Positions 51,827 through 60,097 are shown, counted from the first letter of the stretch. The stretch is 64,000 nt of DNA from an uncultured Oscillospiraceae bacterium (GCA_902492455.1 CABULH010000010.1:68891-132890); one strand, 5' to 3'. Translations and numbers: made by a program. Notes: generated from the letters alone by a model not told the origin.

Positions 51827-53212
51827 ATGATGATTGATATGACAGATAGAATCGGTGGGGATATGGACTTGTCCGGCGGCACACTACTATCTTTATGCGA
51901 GGAATTCCGAAAGAATAACCGGATTGATCCGCAAAAGTTTGAACAATACGGCGTCAAGCGTGGACTGCGCAATGCCGACGGCAGCGGTGTTATGGCAGGG
52001 CTGACGCAAATTTGCAACGTGCACGGCTATGTGATCAATGAAGGAGAGAAATCTCCGGTCCCCGGCCGCCTGATCTATCGGGGAATCGATATCAACGATT
52101 TAGTGGCCGGCTGCGTGGCAGACGACCGTTTTGGTTTCGAAGAAACGGCTTGGCTGCTGTTGTTTGGCGAACTCCCCACAGCGGAACGACTCAAAGGGTT
52201 TGGCAGTCTGCTTTCCTCCTGCCGGGATCTTCCGGAGTATTTTGCGGAGGATATGATCATCAAGGCGCCGTCCCCAAATATCATGAACAAAATGGCGCGT
52301 TCGGTGATGGCTCTGTATTCCTATGACGACAATCCGGAGGATTTATCCACGGAAAATGTACTGCGCCAATCCATTGAACTGATCGCAATGCTGCCCACCA
52401 TCATGGTGTATGCCTATCAGGTTAAGCGCCGGCACTATGATCATGAAAGCATGTATTTCCATCCCATGGTTCCCGGCCTCTCCACCTCCGAAACCATTCT
52501 GCATTCTCTGCGAGCGGATTCGGTTTATACCGACCGGGAGGCAAAGCTCCTGGATTTGTGCCTGATGCTTCATGCCGAGCATGGCGGCGGAAACAATTCC
52601 ACTTTCGCTGCCCGGGTTCTTTCATCCTCCGGTACGGATACCTATTCCGCCATCGCGGCGGCCATCGGTTCCCTCAAGGGACCTAAACATGGCGGCGCCA
52701 ATATCAAGGTGGCGCGCATGATGGAGGTCATTAAGGCGGGGGTGAAGGACTGGGAAGACGATGAGGAAATTGCGGCCTTCCTGAAGAAGATTATCCGCAA
52801 GGAGGAGGGCGATGGTTCCGGACTGATCTATGGTATGGGCCATGCGGTTTATACCCTTTCGGATCCCCGGGCTATCCTGCTGAAAAAGTATGCCTATGAT
52901 TTGGCGGAGGAAAAGGGCTTCGGTCCGGAATTCCGGCTGGTGGAGGCGGTGGAGCGGCTGACCCCCCAGGTCTTCCTGGAGGAAAAAGGCAACGACAAGG
53001 CGATGTGCGCCAACGTGGATATGTACTCCGGGCTGGTTTACCGCGCACTGGGGATACCGGAGGATCTCTTTACGCCGTTATTCGCGGTGGCCCGGGTAAC
53101 CGGCTGGTGTGCGCACCGGATTGAGGAACTGATGACCGGCGGACGGATCATTCGGCCCGCCTATAAGGCCATTGCCCGTCACCGGGAATATACCCCCTTG
53201 TCGGAACGGTAA
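51827..53212 (+). CDS. Citrate (Si)-synthase family protein
   Basis: Citrate synthase-type enzyme of 461 residues. It condenses acetyl-CoA and oxaloacetate (or propionyl-CoA for methylcitrate synthases). Catalytic residues are visible in HAEHGGGNNSTFAARV near 249-264 and YGMGHAVYTLSDPRA near 335. The final Arg-containing VARVTGWCAHRIEE is followed by ARHREYTPLSER. The length, somewhat above the usual 370-430, comes from an N-terminal extension of about 60 residues typical of the clostridial form. In fermenting anaerobes the enzyme feeds 2-oxoglutarate and glutamate synthesis. ATG at 51827 has AAAGGA 7 nt upstream. Confidence 0.94.
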   Translation: MMIDMTDRIGGDMDLSGGTLLSLCEEFRKNNRIDPQKFEQYGVKRGLRNADGSGVMAGLTQICNVHGYVINEGEKSPVPGRLIYRGIDINDLVAGCVADDRFGFEETAWLLLFGELPTAERLKGFGSLLSSCRDLPEYFAEDMIIKAPSPNIMNKMARSVMALYSYDDNPEDLSTENVLRQSIELIAMLPTIMVYAYQVKRRHYDHESMYFHPMVPGLSTSETILHSLRADSVYTDREAKLLDLCLMLHAEHGGGNNSTFAARVLSSSGTDTYSAIAAAIGSLKGPKHGGANIKVARMMEVIKAGVKDWEDDEEIAAFLKKIIRKEEGDGSGLIYGMGHAVYTLSDPRAILLKKYAYDLAEEKGFGPEFRLVEAVERLTPQVFLEEKGNDKAMCANVDMYSGLVYRALGIPEDLFTPLFAVARVTGWCAHRIEELMTGGRIIRPAYKAIARHREYTPLSER

Positions 53213-53267
53213 ATTTGTATTATAATAGATATAATTTGCGGGTTAATCCGAAAAAGGTGGTTGTCTC

Positions 53268-54287
53268 ATGACCAAAAACAAGGCTGCCGCAGTGGTTGCC
53301 GCCGTTATGACCTTGGTGGTCGCCGTTCTGCGCATCGTTTTGGCACCTTTGCTTTCCCAGGCGGAGAGCGGATGGTTCCGCTGGAGTTTTCTGGTGATGG
53401 GGCTGTTGCTGGCAACGGTGGTGGTAATCTTCGCTTTGGGACGTCTGCCCAAGGGAGAAGGCCGGCGGATCATAACCGGCAAGCCGCTGCTCCTGACGGC
53501 AATGCTGGGGGTGCTGTGCGGTTCCCTACTGACGCTGATGACCTTATACGATGGGGTGAATTGGCTGATCTTTGAGAAAACGCCGCCGCCCAATGAAAAG
53601 ATCATCAGCACGCTGGATGGTGCCGCGCTGGCGCTGCAGCTGCTATTCGGCATTCTGGCGGGAATCACCCTGCTGCGCTGCTGGTTTGCCTGGGTTGGCA
53701 TGGGAAAGACAAAGGGCGGATTTTTGCGGATTTGGGCGTTGTCGCCGGTGCTGTGGGCATGGATGCGCTTAGCCCGGTATGAAATGTCCTATGCCAGCGC
53801 CGTGGACGTTACCCAGAATTTTTATGATTTTATGATGATGATCGCGGAGTTGCTCTTTTTCTTTGCTCTGGCACGGTATATCTCCGGTGTCGGGGCGAAG
53901 CCGCCGCGATTCCTGTGTGTCTACGCGCTGTGTACCGCTGTTTTCAGCATCAGTGGACCGACCGCCTGCTTCATCAATTCGCTGCTGGGACACAGTAGCC
54001 GGTATACCGCCGGCGAAATGGCCTCCCTGGTGGATGTTGTTATTGGGCTTTTCGCTCTTATGCTCGCTTTCGCATTGCTCTGGAAAGGCCAGATAGAACC
54101 GGAGCCGGCGGAGCAAATGGTTTCGGAACCCGTGGTCGAGGAACCTGCTCACTGGGATGCCGCATTGGAGGAGTTCACCGTCCGGGAGACGGAGAATCAG
54201 ATTTCTGCAGGGATGGTGGGAGAAGAGACGATTTCGCCGGAGCAGGCGGAGAGTGTCGTTGAAGAGGATACACGCAACGCACCATAA
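53268..54287 (+). CDS. Hypothetical polytopic membrane protein
   Basis: Unknown integral membrane protein of 339 residues. About seven to eight hydrophobic helices fill residues 5-285, with short loops. A cytosolic, acidic C-terminal tail (about 290-339) is rich in Glu, Val and Pro. I recognise no transporter or enzyme motif. ATG at 53268 follows AAAAAGGTGG. It starts 55 nt after the citrate synthase stop with no terminator, so the two are probably co-transcribed. A terminator follows. A regulatory or sensory role is possible but cannot be shown. Confidence 0.7.
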   Translation: MTKNKAAAVVAAVMTLVVAVLRIVLAPLLSQAESGWFRWSFLVMGLLLATVVVIFALGRLPKGEGRRIITGKPLLLTAMLGVLCGSLLTLMTLYDGVNWLIFEKTPPPNEKIISTLDGAALALQLLFGILAGITLLRCWFAWVGMGKTKGGFLRIWALSPVLWAWMRLARYEMSYASAVDVTQNFYDFMMMIAELLFFFALARYISGVGAKPPRFLCVYALCTAVFSISGPTACFINSLLGHSSRYTAGEMASLVDVVIGLFALMLAFALLWKGQIEPEPAEQMVSEPVVEEPAHWDAALEEFTVRETENQISAGMVGEETISPEQAESVVEEDTRNAP

Positions 54288-54297
54288 TTATATAAAG

Positions 54298-54338
54298 ATG
54301 AGGTTTGCCGCATCATGCAGCAAACCTCATTTCTTTCT
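54298..54338 (+). terminator. Terminator after the membrane protein gene
   Basis: ATGAGGTTTGC (54298-54308) pairs with GCAAACCTCAT (54320-54330) and is followed by TTCTTTCT. The leftward UroD-type gene ends just beyond it. Confidence 0.8.
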
Positions 54339-54346
54339 GTGGGATT

Positions 54347-55393
54347 TTATTCGCCGCGTTCCCGCCGTACTGTTTCCACCATATGCAGAAACTGGTCAGC
54401 GGGAACATAATCGGGTATAGAGTTCCCTGAACCAAAGGCGAAGCCGCCGTGTCCGCTGCATTGGCGGATGACGTCCCGGATATATTCGGTCATCGCAGAT
54501 TTATCCAGCCGGCAGACGGCATCGGTGTCAATTCCACCGAAATTGCCGATCCGGTCGCCATAGGTGGTAACCCAATAGGAAAAAGGAGCGATTTGATCCT
54601 CATTGGAGTGTTTGGCATCGATTCCCACGGTATCGATCAGCGTATCCATCACATTAAAGATACAGCCGCAGGAATGAAGCAGAAAGGGTTTTTGGTAAGC
54701 GTGAACCAGATTCACAATCCGTTTGTACTGCGGAACCAGATGGGCTTCAATATCCTCTTTGGAAAGCAGGGTGTTGGTTTTATGCCCCATATCATCTCCA
54801 AAACGCATCACGCAGTAGATATCTCCGTATTTCTCCAGGAAACGCCGCCAGATGGTGAAATTGATATCGCCTACCTTACGGAATAAGGCGGCGTACAGCT
54901 CCGGATCGTCCATGGCGATGTAGCACAGGTTCATATATCCCACCACCTCCTGGACACATTCAAAAATACCATTGCCCGGGCCGCCGACGGCTTTCATTCC
55001 GTCAGGCATCACCTCCCGCAAGGCTTCAAAATCGGCATCGAATCGCTGAAAAAAGAAATCCGGAATCTCCTCCCAGGGATACCGATCAAAATCCTCCCGG
55101 GTTTTGATTATCGGGTCCGCATGGCTGCCCAGGGCGCCGCCGCCCGGCATCACGCCGCCGATACACTGCTCAAAGGACACCGTATCATAACCCATGTCAC
55201 AATAAAAGCGGCAGTATTGAGTAAAAAATTCCCGCTTGTCTGTGTTATTCCCCTGAAGCAGAGAGGCAAAATGGCAGCCGGTGATTTCCTCCATCACCTC
55301 GGTGCAGATCAGATGCTCATACAGCGGCAGTCGCTGCGCTTCCATATTGCAGGCCGCCTGGAGCAAATGGTGGTAGTCCGGTGTGAATATCAT
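54347..55393 (-). CDS. Uroporphyrinogen decarboxylase (UroD/MtaA-CmuA) family methyltransferase-like protein
   Basis: Cytosolic TIM-barrel protein of 348 residues of the UroD superfamily. The sequence LLHSCGCIFNVMD carries the H-x-C-G zinc-binding pattern of the MtaA/MtbA/CmuA methyltransferase branch, so methyl transfer from a corrinoid or similar substrate is more likely than haem synthesis. True HemE has a different N-terminal arginine motif that I do not see. No corrinoid protein or haem gene is adjacent. ATG at 55393 has AGGAGG 8 nt upstream. An AraC-type regulator gene lies upstream on the same strand, with a possible operator between them, suggesting substrate-controlled expression. 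Confidence 0.82.
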   Translation of the reverse strand: MIFTPDYHHLLQAACNMEAQRLPLYEHLICTEVMEEITGCHFASLLQGNNTDKREFFTQYCRFYCDMGYDTVSFEQCIGGVMPGGGALGSHADPIIKTREDFDRYPWEEIPDFFFQRFDADFEALREVMPDGMKAVGGPGNGIFECVQEVVGYMNLCYIAMDDPELYAALFRKVGDINFTIWRRFLEKYGDIYCVMRFGDDMGHKTNTLLSKEDIEAHLVPQYKRIVNLVHAYQKPFLLHSCGCIFNVMDTLIDTVGIDAKHSNEDQIAPFSYWVTTYGDRIGNFGGIDTDAVCRLDKSAMTEYIRDVIRQCSGHGGFAFGSGNSIPDYVPADQFLHMVETVRRERGE

Positions 55394-55426
55394 GAAAACC
55401 GCCTCCTTTTCTTTCAGTATACCGGG

Positions 55427-55481
55427 AAAGTAAAAAAGATGAAAGGCGGCTTTTAACCGGTTTTTAACACTTTTTTACTTT
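55427..55481. promoter_or_regulatory. 12-bp inverted repeat in the UroD-type gene's promoter region
   Basis: AAAGTAAAAAAG (55427-55438) and CTTTTTTACTTT (55470-55481) are perfect inverted copies separated by 31 nt. On the minus strand a TATACT box lies next to them, a short distance before the start codon, with no good -35. Such a weak -35 is common where an activator is needed. The adjacent AraC-type protein is the obvious candidate. Confidence 0.45.
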
Positions 55482-55569
55482 TTCATGATATTGCTTGAGG
55501 TTTTAAAAGAGGATTGACTTTCTCCGGTACGGGTAAAAAGTGCGCTTTTATAACGAAAAAGATACTTAA

Positions 55570-55606
55570 GGGGCTGCTGCAAAATATTTCATTTTGCAGC
55601 AGCCCC
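55570..55606. terminator. Terminator after the AraC-type gene (shared hairpin family)
   Basis: GGGGCTGCTGCAAAAT and ATTTTGCAGCAGCCCC form a 16-bp stem with an ATTTC loop, adjacent to the leftward stop codon at 55609. The hairpin shares the TGCAAAAT/ATTTTGCA core with 28338, 36989 and 50521. Confidence 0.8.
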
Positions 55607-55608
55607 TC

Positions 55609-56463
55609 TTATCGTTTCATCAGTGAAGGAGGATAGCCCATGATCCGGGTATAGGTTCGAGTCATGGCCTGCGGACTGGCGAACCCGCATTCTTCCGCTA
55701 CTTCCGTAACGCTGCGGCCGCCAGCCAGCAGACGCATCGTAGCCTCCGTTGTCCGGATGTAATCCAGATATTGTTTGAAATTGCGGCCGGTCAATCGTTT
55801 GAAATACCGGGATGCATAGGTGTAATTCAAGTGAGCCAGATCCGCGATATTCTTCAGGGTGATCTCCTCCGAAAAGTGCTCTTCCATGTACTGCACGATA
55901 TGATCCACCGCTTCGGCCTCGGGAGGAGGCTGATCCGGGGACAGGGTGCGTATCAATCCCTGCCGCACCAGATATCCCACCAGTTGCAGAATACCGCTGC
56001 GAATATAATATCCGCTGCCGGGCAATCCCTGTTCTTTTTCCCTCTCAATGGTTTCCAGAATCGGCTGGAGCGCCCGGCGGTGAACCGCTGGAAGGGGTCC
56101 GCTTTCCTTGCGCTCCCGATTGAGAAAGCCTGCCAGATGAATCGACCGATAGGCATGGGCATGGGAATAGCGGGCATCCAACACGGAGGGCATGAATTTC
56201 AGTACAAAAATGCGCACCCGCTGATCTTCTGGGCAGCGGGTGGCATGTACATCGCCGCTGTACAGCAGAAGGATATCATCCTGCGCCAATGGTAGCAAAC
56301 GGCCGTTTACCCGCTGTTCTGCGGTACCTTCCCGCATCCACAGCAGTTCGAAGCACTCATGCCAGTGATCGTCCACCCAAACAGGGCCGCGGTCGCTGTT
56401 TTGTTCGAATATTTCCACGGGAAAGCGGCTGTCCTCCGTCAGTTCGTTTTCATATCGAATCAT
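55609..56463 (-). CDS. AraC-family transcriptional regulator with cupin domain
   Basis: DNA-binding regulator of 284 residues. An N-terminal cupin-like effector domain contains HWHECFELLWMREG near 33-46 and LLLYSGDVHATR. It is followed by a C-terminal pair of helix-turn-helix motifs: ITLKNIADLAHLNYTYASRYFKRLTG and VTEVAEECGFASPQAMTRTYTR, only parts of which are quoted here. ATG at 56463 has AGGAGG 7 nt upstream. It probably controls the UroD-type gene that follows on the same strand, because a terminator separates them and the second gene has its own candidate operator. The effector is unknown. Confidence 0.88.
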   Translation of the reverse strand: MIRYENELTEDSRFPVEIFEQNSDRGPVWVDDHWHECFELLWMREGTAEQRVNGRLLPLAQDDILLLYSGDVHATRCPEDQRVRIFVLKFMPSVLDARYSHAHAYRSIHLAGFLNRERKESGPLPAVHRRALQPILETIEREKEQGLPGSGYYIRSGILQLVGYLVRQGLIRTLSPDQPPPEAEAVDHIVQYMEEHFSEEITLKNIADLAHLNYTYASRYFKRLTGRNFKQYLDYIRTTEATMRLLAGGRSVTEVAEECGFASPQAMTRTYTRIMGYPPSLMKR

Positions 56464-56499
56464 GGGCGGCCTCCTGAACAGCAGAACGTTAAGACGTCT

Positions 56500-57300
56500 T
56501 CACGGTGCGGCGGTTTCGCCGCCGATTTTCTCAAATGGCCAGGCATCCACGCTTCCCAGATCATAGGCTTGATAGCCCAGACTAGTCAGCAAAGCGGCCG
56601 CTTGGGCGCTGCATTCCCCAACGGAGCAGCAAACGATCACCCGTTCACCGGCAGGCAGAAAGGAGTCAATGCGTTCCGGCAGAAATTCCAGCGGTATATT
56701 TATCGCTCCCTTTATATGACCGCCGGAAAAATCCTCTGCGGAACGGACATCCACCAGAAGAATATCGCTTTTCAGCAGTACCAGCGCTTCGGCGGCGGTG
56801 ACCTTCTGTGGTATGGTCAGGACTTCGGATTCAGCAGCCGGTCGGGAAGGATCGCCGACTGGTTGCTGACTGTTGGAAGGAGGAGCTTGAGGATTTTGAG
56901 AGGTGTCTTGAACGGAACCGGAAGCCTTGGAAGTGACAGCGGCGTCAAAGCTGTCATTGTCGGTTTTGCCGGACTCGCATATCTGGGAGAATATCTCTCC
57001 GCGATTGCTGGTTAGCTCATTGGATAGAGGAAGATCCCCGGCATTTTTGGAGCGGGGTAGGAAGTGGGAGAAGGGGAAAAGCAGCAGGAGGGCGGCGGCA
57101 CAGCCGGCCAGCAGCGGCAGCCATCGCGGAAGGGATTTCCGGATAGAAGCGCTGGGCTTGGCTTCCGCTTCCAGCATGGCGGCGATTTGTTCGGGCGCCA
57201 AAGAGGGCGGGGGCGCATCTTGTAAAGGTTCCAGTGCTTGATGCAGGCTTTCCGCCAGTTCCCGTTCTTCCCTGGGGTCCGGCATCTGATCGATTTTCAT
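56500..57300 (-). CDS. Putative transmembrane anti-sigma factor with extracytoplasmic rhodanese domain
   Basis: Membrane protein of 266 residues. A cytosolic N-terminus (1-58) has the helical, acidic look of an anti-sigma domain. One membrane helix spans about 60-80, a Ser/Pro-rich linker runs to about 158, and a rhodanese domain ends the protein. The domain shows LLVDVRSAEDFSGGHIKGA (181-199) and the active-site loop VCCSVGEC (223-230). Cys225 is at the catalytic position, with Cys224 and Cys230 close by. The second half would face the outside. The gene lies 52 nt after an ECF sigma gene on the same strand, the normal place for an anti-sigma partner. The domain pairing is unusual; the anti-sigma role is inferred from position and topology. 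Confidence 0.72.
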   Translation of the reverse strand: MKIDQMPDPREERELAESLHQALEPLQDAPPPSLAPEQIAAMLEAEAKPSASIRKSLPRWLPLLAGCAAALLLLFPFSHFLPRSKNAGDLPLSNELTSNRGEIFSQICESGKTDNDSFDAAVTSKASGSVQDTSQNPQAPPSNSQQPVGDPSRPAAESEVLTIPQKVTAAEALVLLKSDILLVDVRSAEDFSGGHIKGAINIPLEFLPERIDSFLPAGERVIVCCSVGECSAQAAALLTSLGYQAYDLGSVDAWPFEKIGGETAAP

Positions 57301-57352
57301 CAGGCATCCCCGCTCCTTTCCATTAAAATATTCAAGAATAGCAGCATACAGA

Positions 57353-57889
57353 TCAATCGGTTTCCTCGTCCAAAGTTTCCCGCAGCTTCTTTAGCGTGCG
57401 ATGCAGCCGGCAGCGCAGGGTGCCCGGCGGTCGTTTCATCATAGCGGCGATTTCACTGCCGGAAAAGCCGCCCACCACCGACAGCAGCACCAGCTGCCGG
57501 TCCTCGTCGGAAAGGGCGGCGATAGCCTCCCGCAGCCGGCAGGCGGTCAGCAGTTCTGGCGAAAAATCCTCCATGGAAAGGGAACATTCCTCCAGCGGCG
57601 TCTCCTCACGGGAACGGACCAATCCGCGAATATGCCGGTTGCAGCGGGCATTGAGAATGGTGAAAATCCAGCTGCGGAAAGCATCTGGTTTCTGCAGGCG
57701 GCCAATGCCCTTGAAGGCTTCCAACGCCGTTTCCTGCACGGCATCCTCCGCCTCTTCCCGAGTGCCCAGGCGATAAAGGGCATACCGATATAAGTCGGTG
57801 TACACCTGCCCATATAGTTCTCCAAAAGCGGCGGTGTCCCGGCGACGGGCGCGTTCTATTAAGCTGTCGGCGCCGGTTAACGGAATCAT
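57353..57889 (-). CDS. ECF-type RNA polymerase sigma factor
   Basis: Sigma-70 family ECF factor of 178 residues. Region 2 includes FGELYGQVYTDLYRYALYR and EEAEDAVQETALEAF near 22-60. Region 4 at the C-terminus includes LSDEDRQLVLLSVVGGFSGSEI and RPPGTLRCRLHRTLKKLRE, a helix-turn-helix that reads the -35 box. ATG at 57889 has AGGAAG 8 nt upstream; an open extension to 58081 has no SD and would overlap the neighbouring promoter. The partner gene next to it encodes the rhodanese-bearing membrane protein. The genes it controls cannot be told from this window. Confidence 0.88.
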   Translation of the reverse strand: MIPLTGADSLIERARRRDTAAFGELYGQVYTDLYRYALYRLGTREEAEDAVQETALEAFKGIGRLQKPDAFRSWIFTILNARCNRHIRGLVRSREETPLEECSLSMEDFSPELLTACRLREAIAALSDEDRQLVLLSVVGGFSGSEIAAMMKRPPGTLRCRLHRTLKKLRETLDEETD

Positions 57890-58007
57890 TGCCACCACTT
57901 CCTGCCCCTTCGTAAAGATAGTGCCCCGCGCTGCGGATTTTGTTGCAAAAAGGTATTTCCATTTTAACGGAAAAATGCGGAGAACGCAAATTTTTTTCCC
58001 CAGCCCG

Positions 58008-58036
58008 GCATATTGCGTCTTTTTCTGCCCAGAATA
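58008..58036 (+). promoter_or_regulatory. Candidate forespore (sigma-G/F type) promoter of the SpoIIQ-like gene
   Basis: GCATA (58008-58012) is followed after 17 nt by CAGAATA (58030-58036). This fits the B. subtilis sigma-G pattern GHATR-17/18-CATNHTA with one mismatch. The start codon is 44 nt further on. In B. subtilis spoIIQ is a sigma-F gene, so the sigma assignment between F and G is open. Confidence 0.5.
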
Positions 58037-58079
58037 ACAGCAGACAACCGCATGAAGTTGCAGAAAGGCTGGTATATCC

Positions 58080-58838
58080 ATGGGAAAGATTCATTTTAAT
58101 AAAGATTCCCGCATGAGGAAATTTCTGACCGGTAAGGGCTTTTATCTGGCTCTGGCCGTTTGCCTGGTGGCGGTGGGAGCCGTGGCAGTGGCCACCTTTA
58201 CCGGTTCCCTGCCCAAACTGATGACAGACAATTCCTCGCCCTCATCTCAAAACGAACCGGAGCGCACCACTCCCCGCTCCACTAAAGATCAGCAGGTGGA
58301 TAAACCCATCACCAATGTGCCGGACCCCGGACCGTCTACCACCGCCCCTGTTACGCCTCCCACCACCAAGCCGTCGGATGTGGAGACCAATACCAAACCC
58401 ACCGAATTGTTTGTCCTGCCTCTTTCCAATGATGTAATGAACGTTTTCAGCGACGGCAAGCAGGTGTATTCCCAGACCATGAACGATTGGCGCACCCACA
58501 ACGGCGTGGATTTCCGCGGCGAAAAAGGGCAGGCGGTCAAAGCCTTGGCCGACGGCACCATTCATCTGGTGGAGAATGATCCCCTGTGGGGAGACGTGGT
58601 GGAAATCGACCATGGCTATGGCATCCGCTCCCGTTACTGCGGCGTGAAAACCACCCTCAAAGCGGGCGATAAGGTGACTGTGAATCAGGAAATCGGTCAC
58701 CTGACGGACATCCCCTGTGAAATGCTGGAGGATCCCCATCTGCATCTGGAAATTCTGGTGGACGGGGCGTATACCGACCCGGTGAAGGCTCTGGGCCGGG
58801 ATGTGAAATATAGTAATCCCACCCAGGCTGTGGAGTAA
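58080..58838 (+). CDS. spoIIQ: SpoIIQ-like M23 (LytM) family protein
   Basis: Forespore membrane protein candidate of 252 residues. It has one N-terminal membrane helix (about 20-42), a Ser/Thr/Pro-rich linker and a LytM domain from about 112. His140 and Asp144 (in THNGVDFRG) and His220-Leu-His222 (in PHLHLEI) supply a complete zinc site, as in clostridial SpoIIQ; B. subtilis SpoIIQ lacks one of these residues. SpoIIQ binds SpoIIIAH across the engulfing membranes. The forespore-like promoter and the sporulation genes nearby favour this over a generic M23 peptidase. ATG at 58080 has AAAGG 11 nt upstream. It is divergent from the ECF sigma gene. Confidence 0.78.
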   Translation: MGKIHFNKDSRMRKFLTGKGFYLALAVCLVAVGAVAVATFTGSLPKLMTDNSSPSSQNEPERTTPRSTKDQQVDKPITNVPDPGPSTTAPVTPPTTKPSDVETNTKPTELFVLPLSNDVMNVFSDGKQVYSQTMNDWRTHNGVDFRGEKGQAVKALADGTIHLVENDPLWGDVVEIDHGYGIRSRYCGVKTTLKAGDKVTVNQEIGHLTDIPCEMLEDPHLHLEILVDGAYTDPVKALGRDVKYSNPTQAVE

Positions 58839-58888
58839 AGCGCGCCCTCGGAACCCGGAAGTGATTCCGGTGCGGTAAGAAGGGCAGT

Positions 58889-58930
58889 AAAACCGGATGG
58901 AGCCGTTTTTGAGGGCTGCCATCCGGTTTT
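58889..58930 (+). terminator. Terminator after the SpoIIQ-like gene
   Basis: AAAACCGGATGG (58889-58900) pairs with CCATCCGGTTTT (58919-58930) around an 18-nt loop. Confidence 0.75.
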
Positions 58931-58956
58931 GCTATACAGAAAAAGCATCCATGCTT

Positions 58957-58999
58957 AAAAAACAGCGCCGTTCCGCATACGGAACGGCGCTGTTTTTTT
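58957..58999. terminator. Bidirectional terminator next to ldh
   Basis: A 16-bp stem (AAAACAGCGCCGTTCC with its complement) and a 6-nt loop are flanked by T runs on both strands, just beyond the ldh stop codon. Confidence 0.92.
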
Positions 59000-59006
59000 A
59001 GAAGAT

Positions 59007-59957
59007 TCAACGGATCTGCAGGCCGTCATAAAACTCCCGCAGAGTATCGCAGGAAGTCCGGAACTGCTCCAGTTCCTGGTCATTAAGGGAGAGGGTCAAG
59101 GTGCGCTGGATACCGTTGCGGCCCACAATACAAGGCGCGCCCACAAACACATTGCTTTGGCCATATTCCCCCCGCAGCATGGCGGAGACGGTGAGGACGC
59201 TGCTTTCATTGCCGAAAATGGCCCGGGTGATGCGCACCAGCGCCATACCGATGCCGTAATAGGTGGCTTTTTTGGCGGTGATGATCTTCTGCGCTGCGCC
59301 TCGGACCTCCTCGGTAATTTTTTCCATATCTTCGGTACAAAAGCGCCCGCCGGATTCTTCACAAATGGTCAGAATGGGTTTTGTTGCCAGCATGGCCTGG
59401 GACCATGGGACGAATTCGCTGTCTCCGTGCTCTCCCATAACATAGGCGTGGATATTCCGCGGGTCCACTGAAAAGTACTCTCCCAGCAGATACCGCAGCC
59501 GGGCGGTATCCAGGGCGGTGCCGGTGCCCAGCACCCGCCGGGGATTAAAGCCGGACAGGGCGCAGGTGACCCGCGTCATGATATCCACCGGATTGGTGGC
59601 CACCAGAAAGATACCGTTGAAACCGGATTCGGTGACCGGATCGATGATGGACTGAAACACCCGGGTGTTGCGCTGCAGCAGGTCCAGCCGGGACTCGCCG
59701 GGCTTCTGGGCCACTCCCGCACAGATCACTACAATATCCGCATTGGCACAGTCGCTGTAGTCTCCGGCATATATCTTCATGTGAGAGCCGGAAAAGGCCA
59801 GACCGTGGTTTAAATCCATGGCTTCGCCTTCCGCGCGCTGGCGGTCAAGGTCGATAAGAACCAGTTCATCGCAGGCATTTTGATTCAGCAGGGCATAGGC
59901 GTAGCTCATGCCCACCATGCCGGTACCGATGAGAATTACCTTGCGGTTGTCATTCAT
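59007..59957 (-). CDS. ldh: L-lactate dehydrogenase
   Basis: Cytosolic NAD-dependent L-lactate dehydrogenase of 316 residues, which reduces pyruvate to lactate and regenerates NAD during fermentation. The nucleotide-binding loop GTGMVGMSYA is at 11-20. The substrate loop AGVAQKPGESR (80-90) has Gln84, the residue that distinguishes lactate from malate dehydrogenase. The catalytic His177 lies in GEHGDS. ATG at 59957 has GAAAGGGG upstream. It has its own terminator and is separated by another from the radical SAM gene upstream, so it is monocistronic. It fits with the glycolytic genes 2 kb away. Confidence 0.95.
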   Translation of the reverse strand: MNDNRKVILIGTGMVGMSYAYALLNQNACDELVLIDLDRQRAEGEAMDLNHGLAFSGSHMKIYAGDYSDCANADIVVICAGVAQKPGESRLDLLQRNTRVFQSIIDPVTESGFNGIFLVATNPVDIMTRVTCALSGFNPRRVLGTGTALDTARLRYLLGEYFSVDPRNIHAYVMGEHGDSEFVPWSQAMLATKPILTICEESGGRFCTEDMEKITEEVRGAAQKIITAKKATYYGIGMALVRITRAIFGNESSVLTVSAMLRGEYGQSNVFVGAPCIVGRNGIQRTLTLSLNDQELEQFRTSCDTLREFYDGLQIR

Positions 59958-60033
59958 AGAGAAACCCGCCCCTTTCTTGAATCATTATTCTTCCCGGAGA
60001 ATCAGAAACTATCCCTTTCGGAGTCAGCACGAA

Positions 60034-60072
60034 TAAAAAGCTGCTGCAAAAGGAGAAATCTGCAGCAGCCCC
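60034..60072 (-). terminator. Terminator after the radical SAM gene
   Basis: On the minus strand GCTGCTGCAGA and a matching TGCAGCAGC arm form a hairpin followed by TTTTTATTC. It is a looser member of the TGCAGCAG hairpin family seen at 50521 and 55570. Confidence 0.8.
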
Positions 60073-60097
60073 ATATTACCATGTTTTTTCGAAAAAG

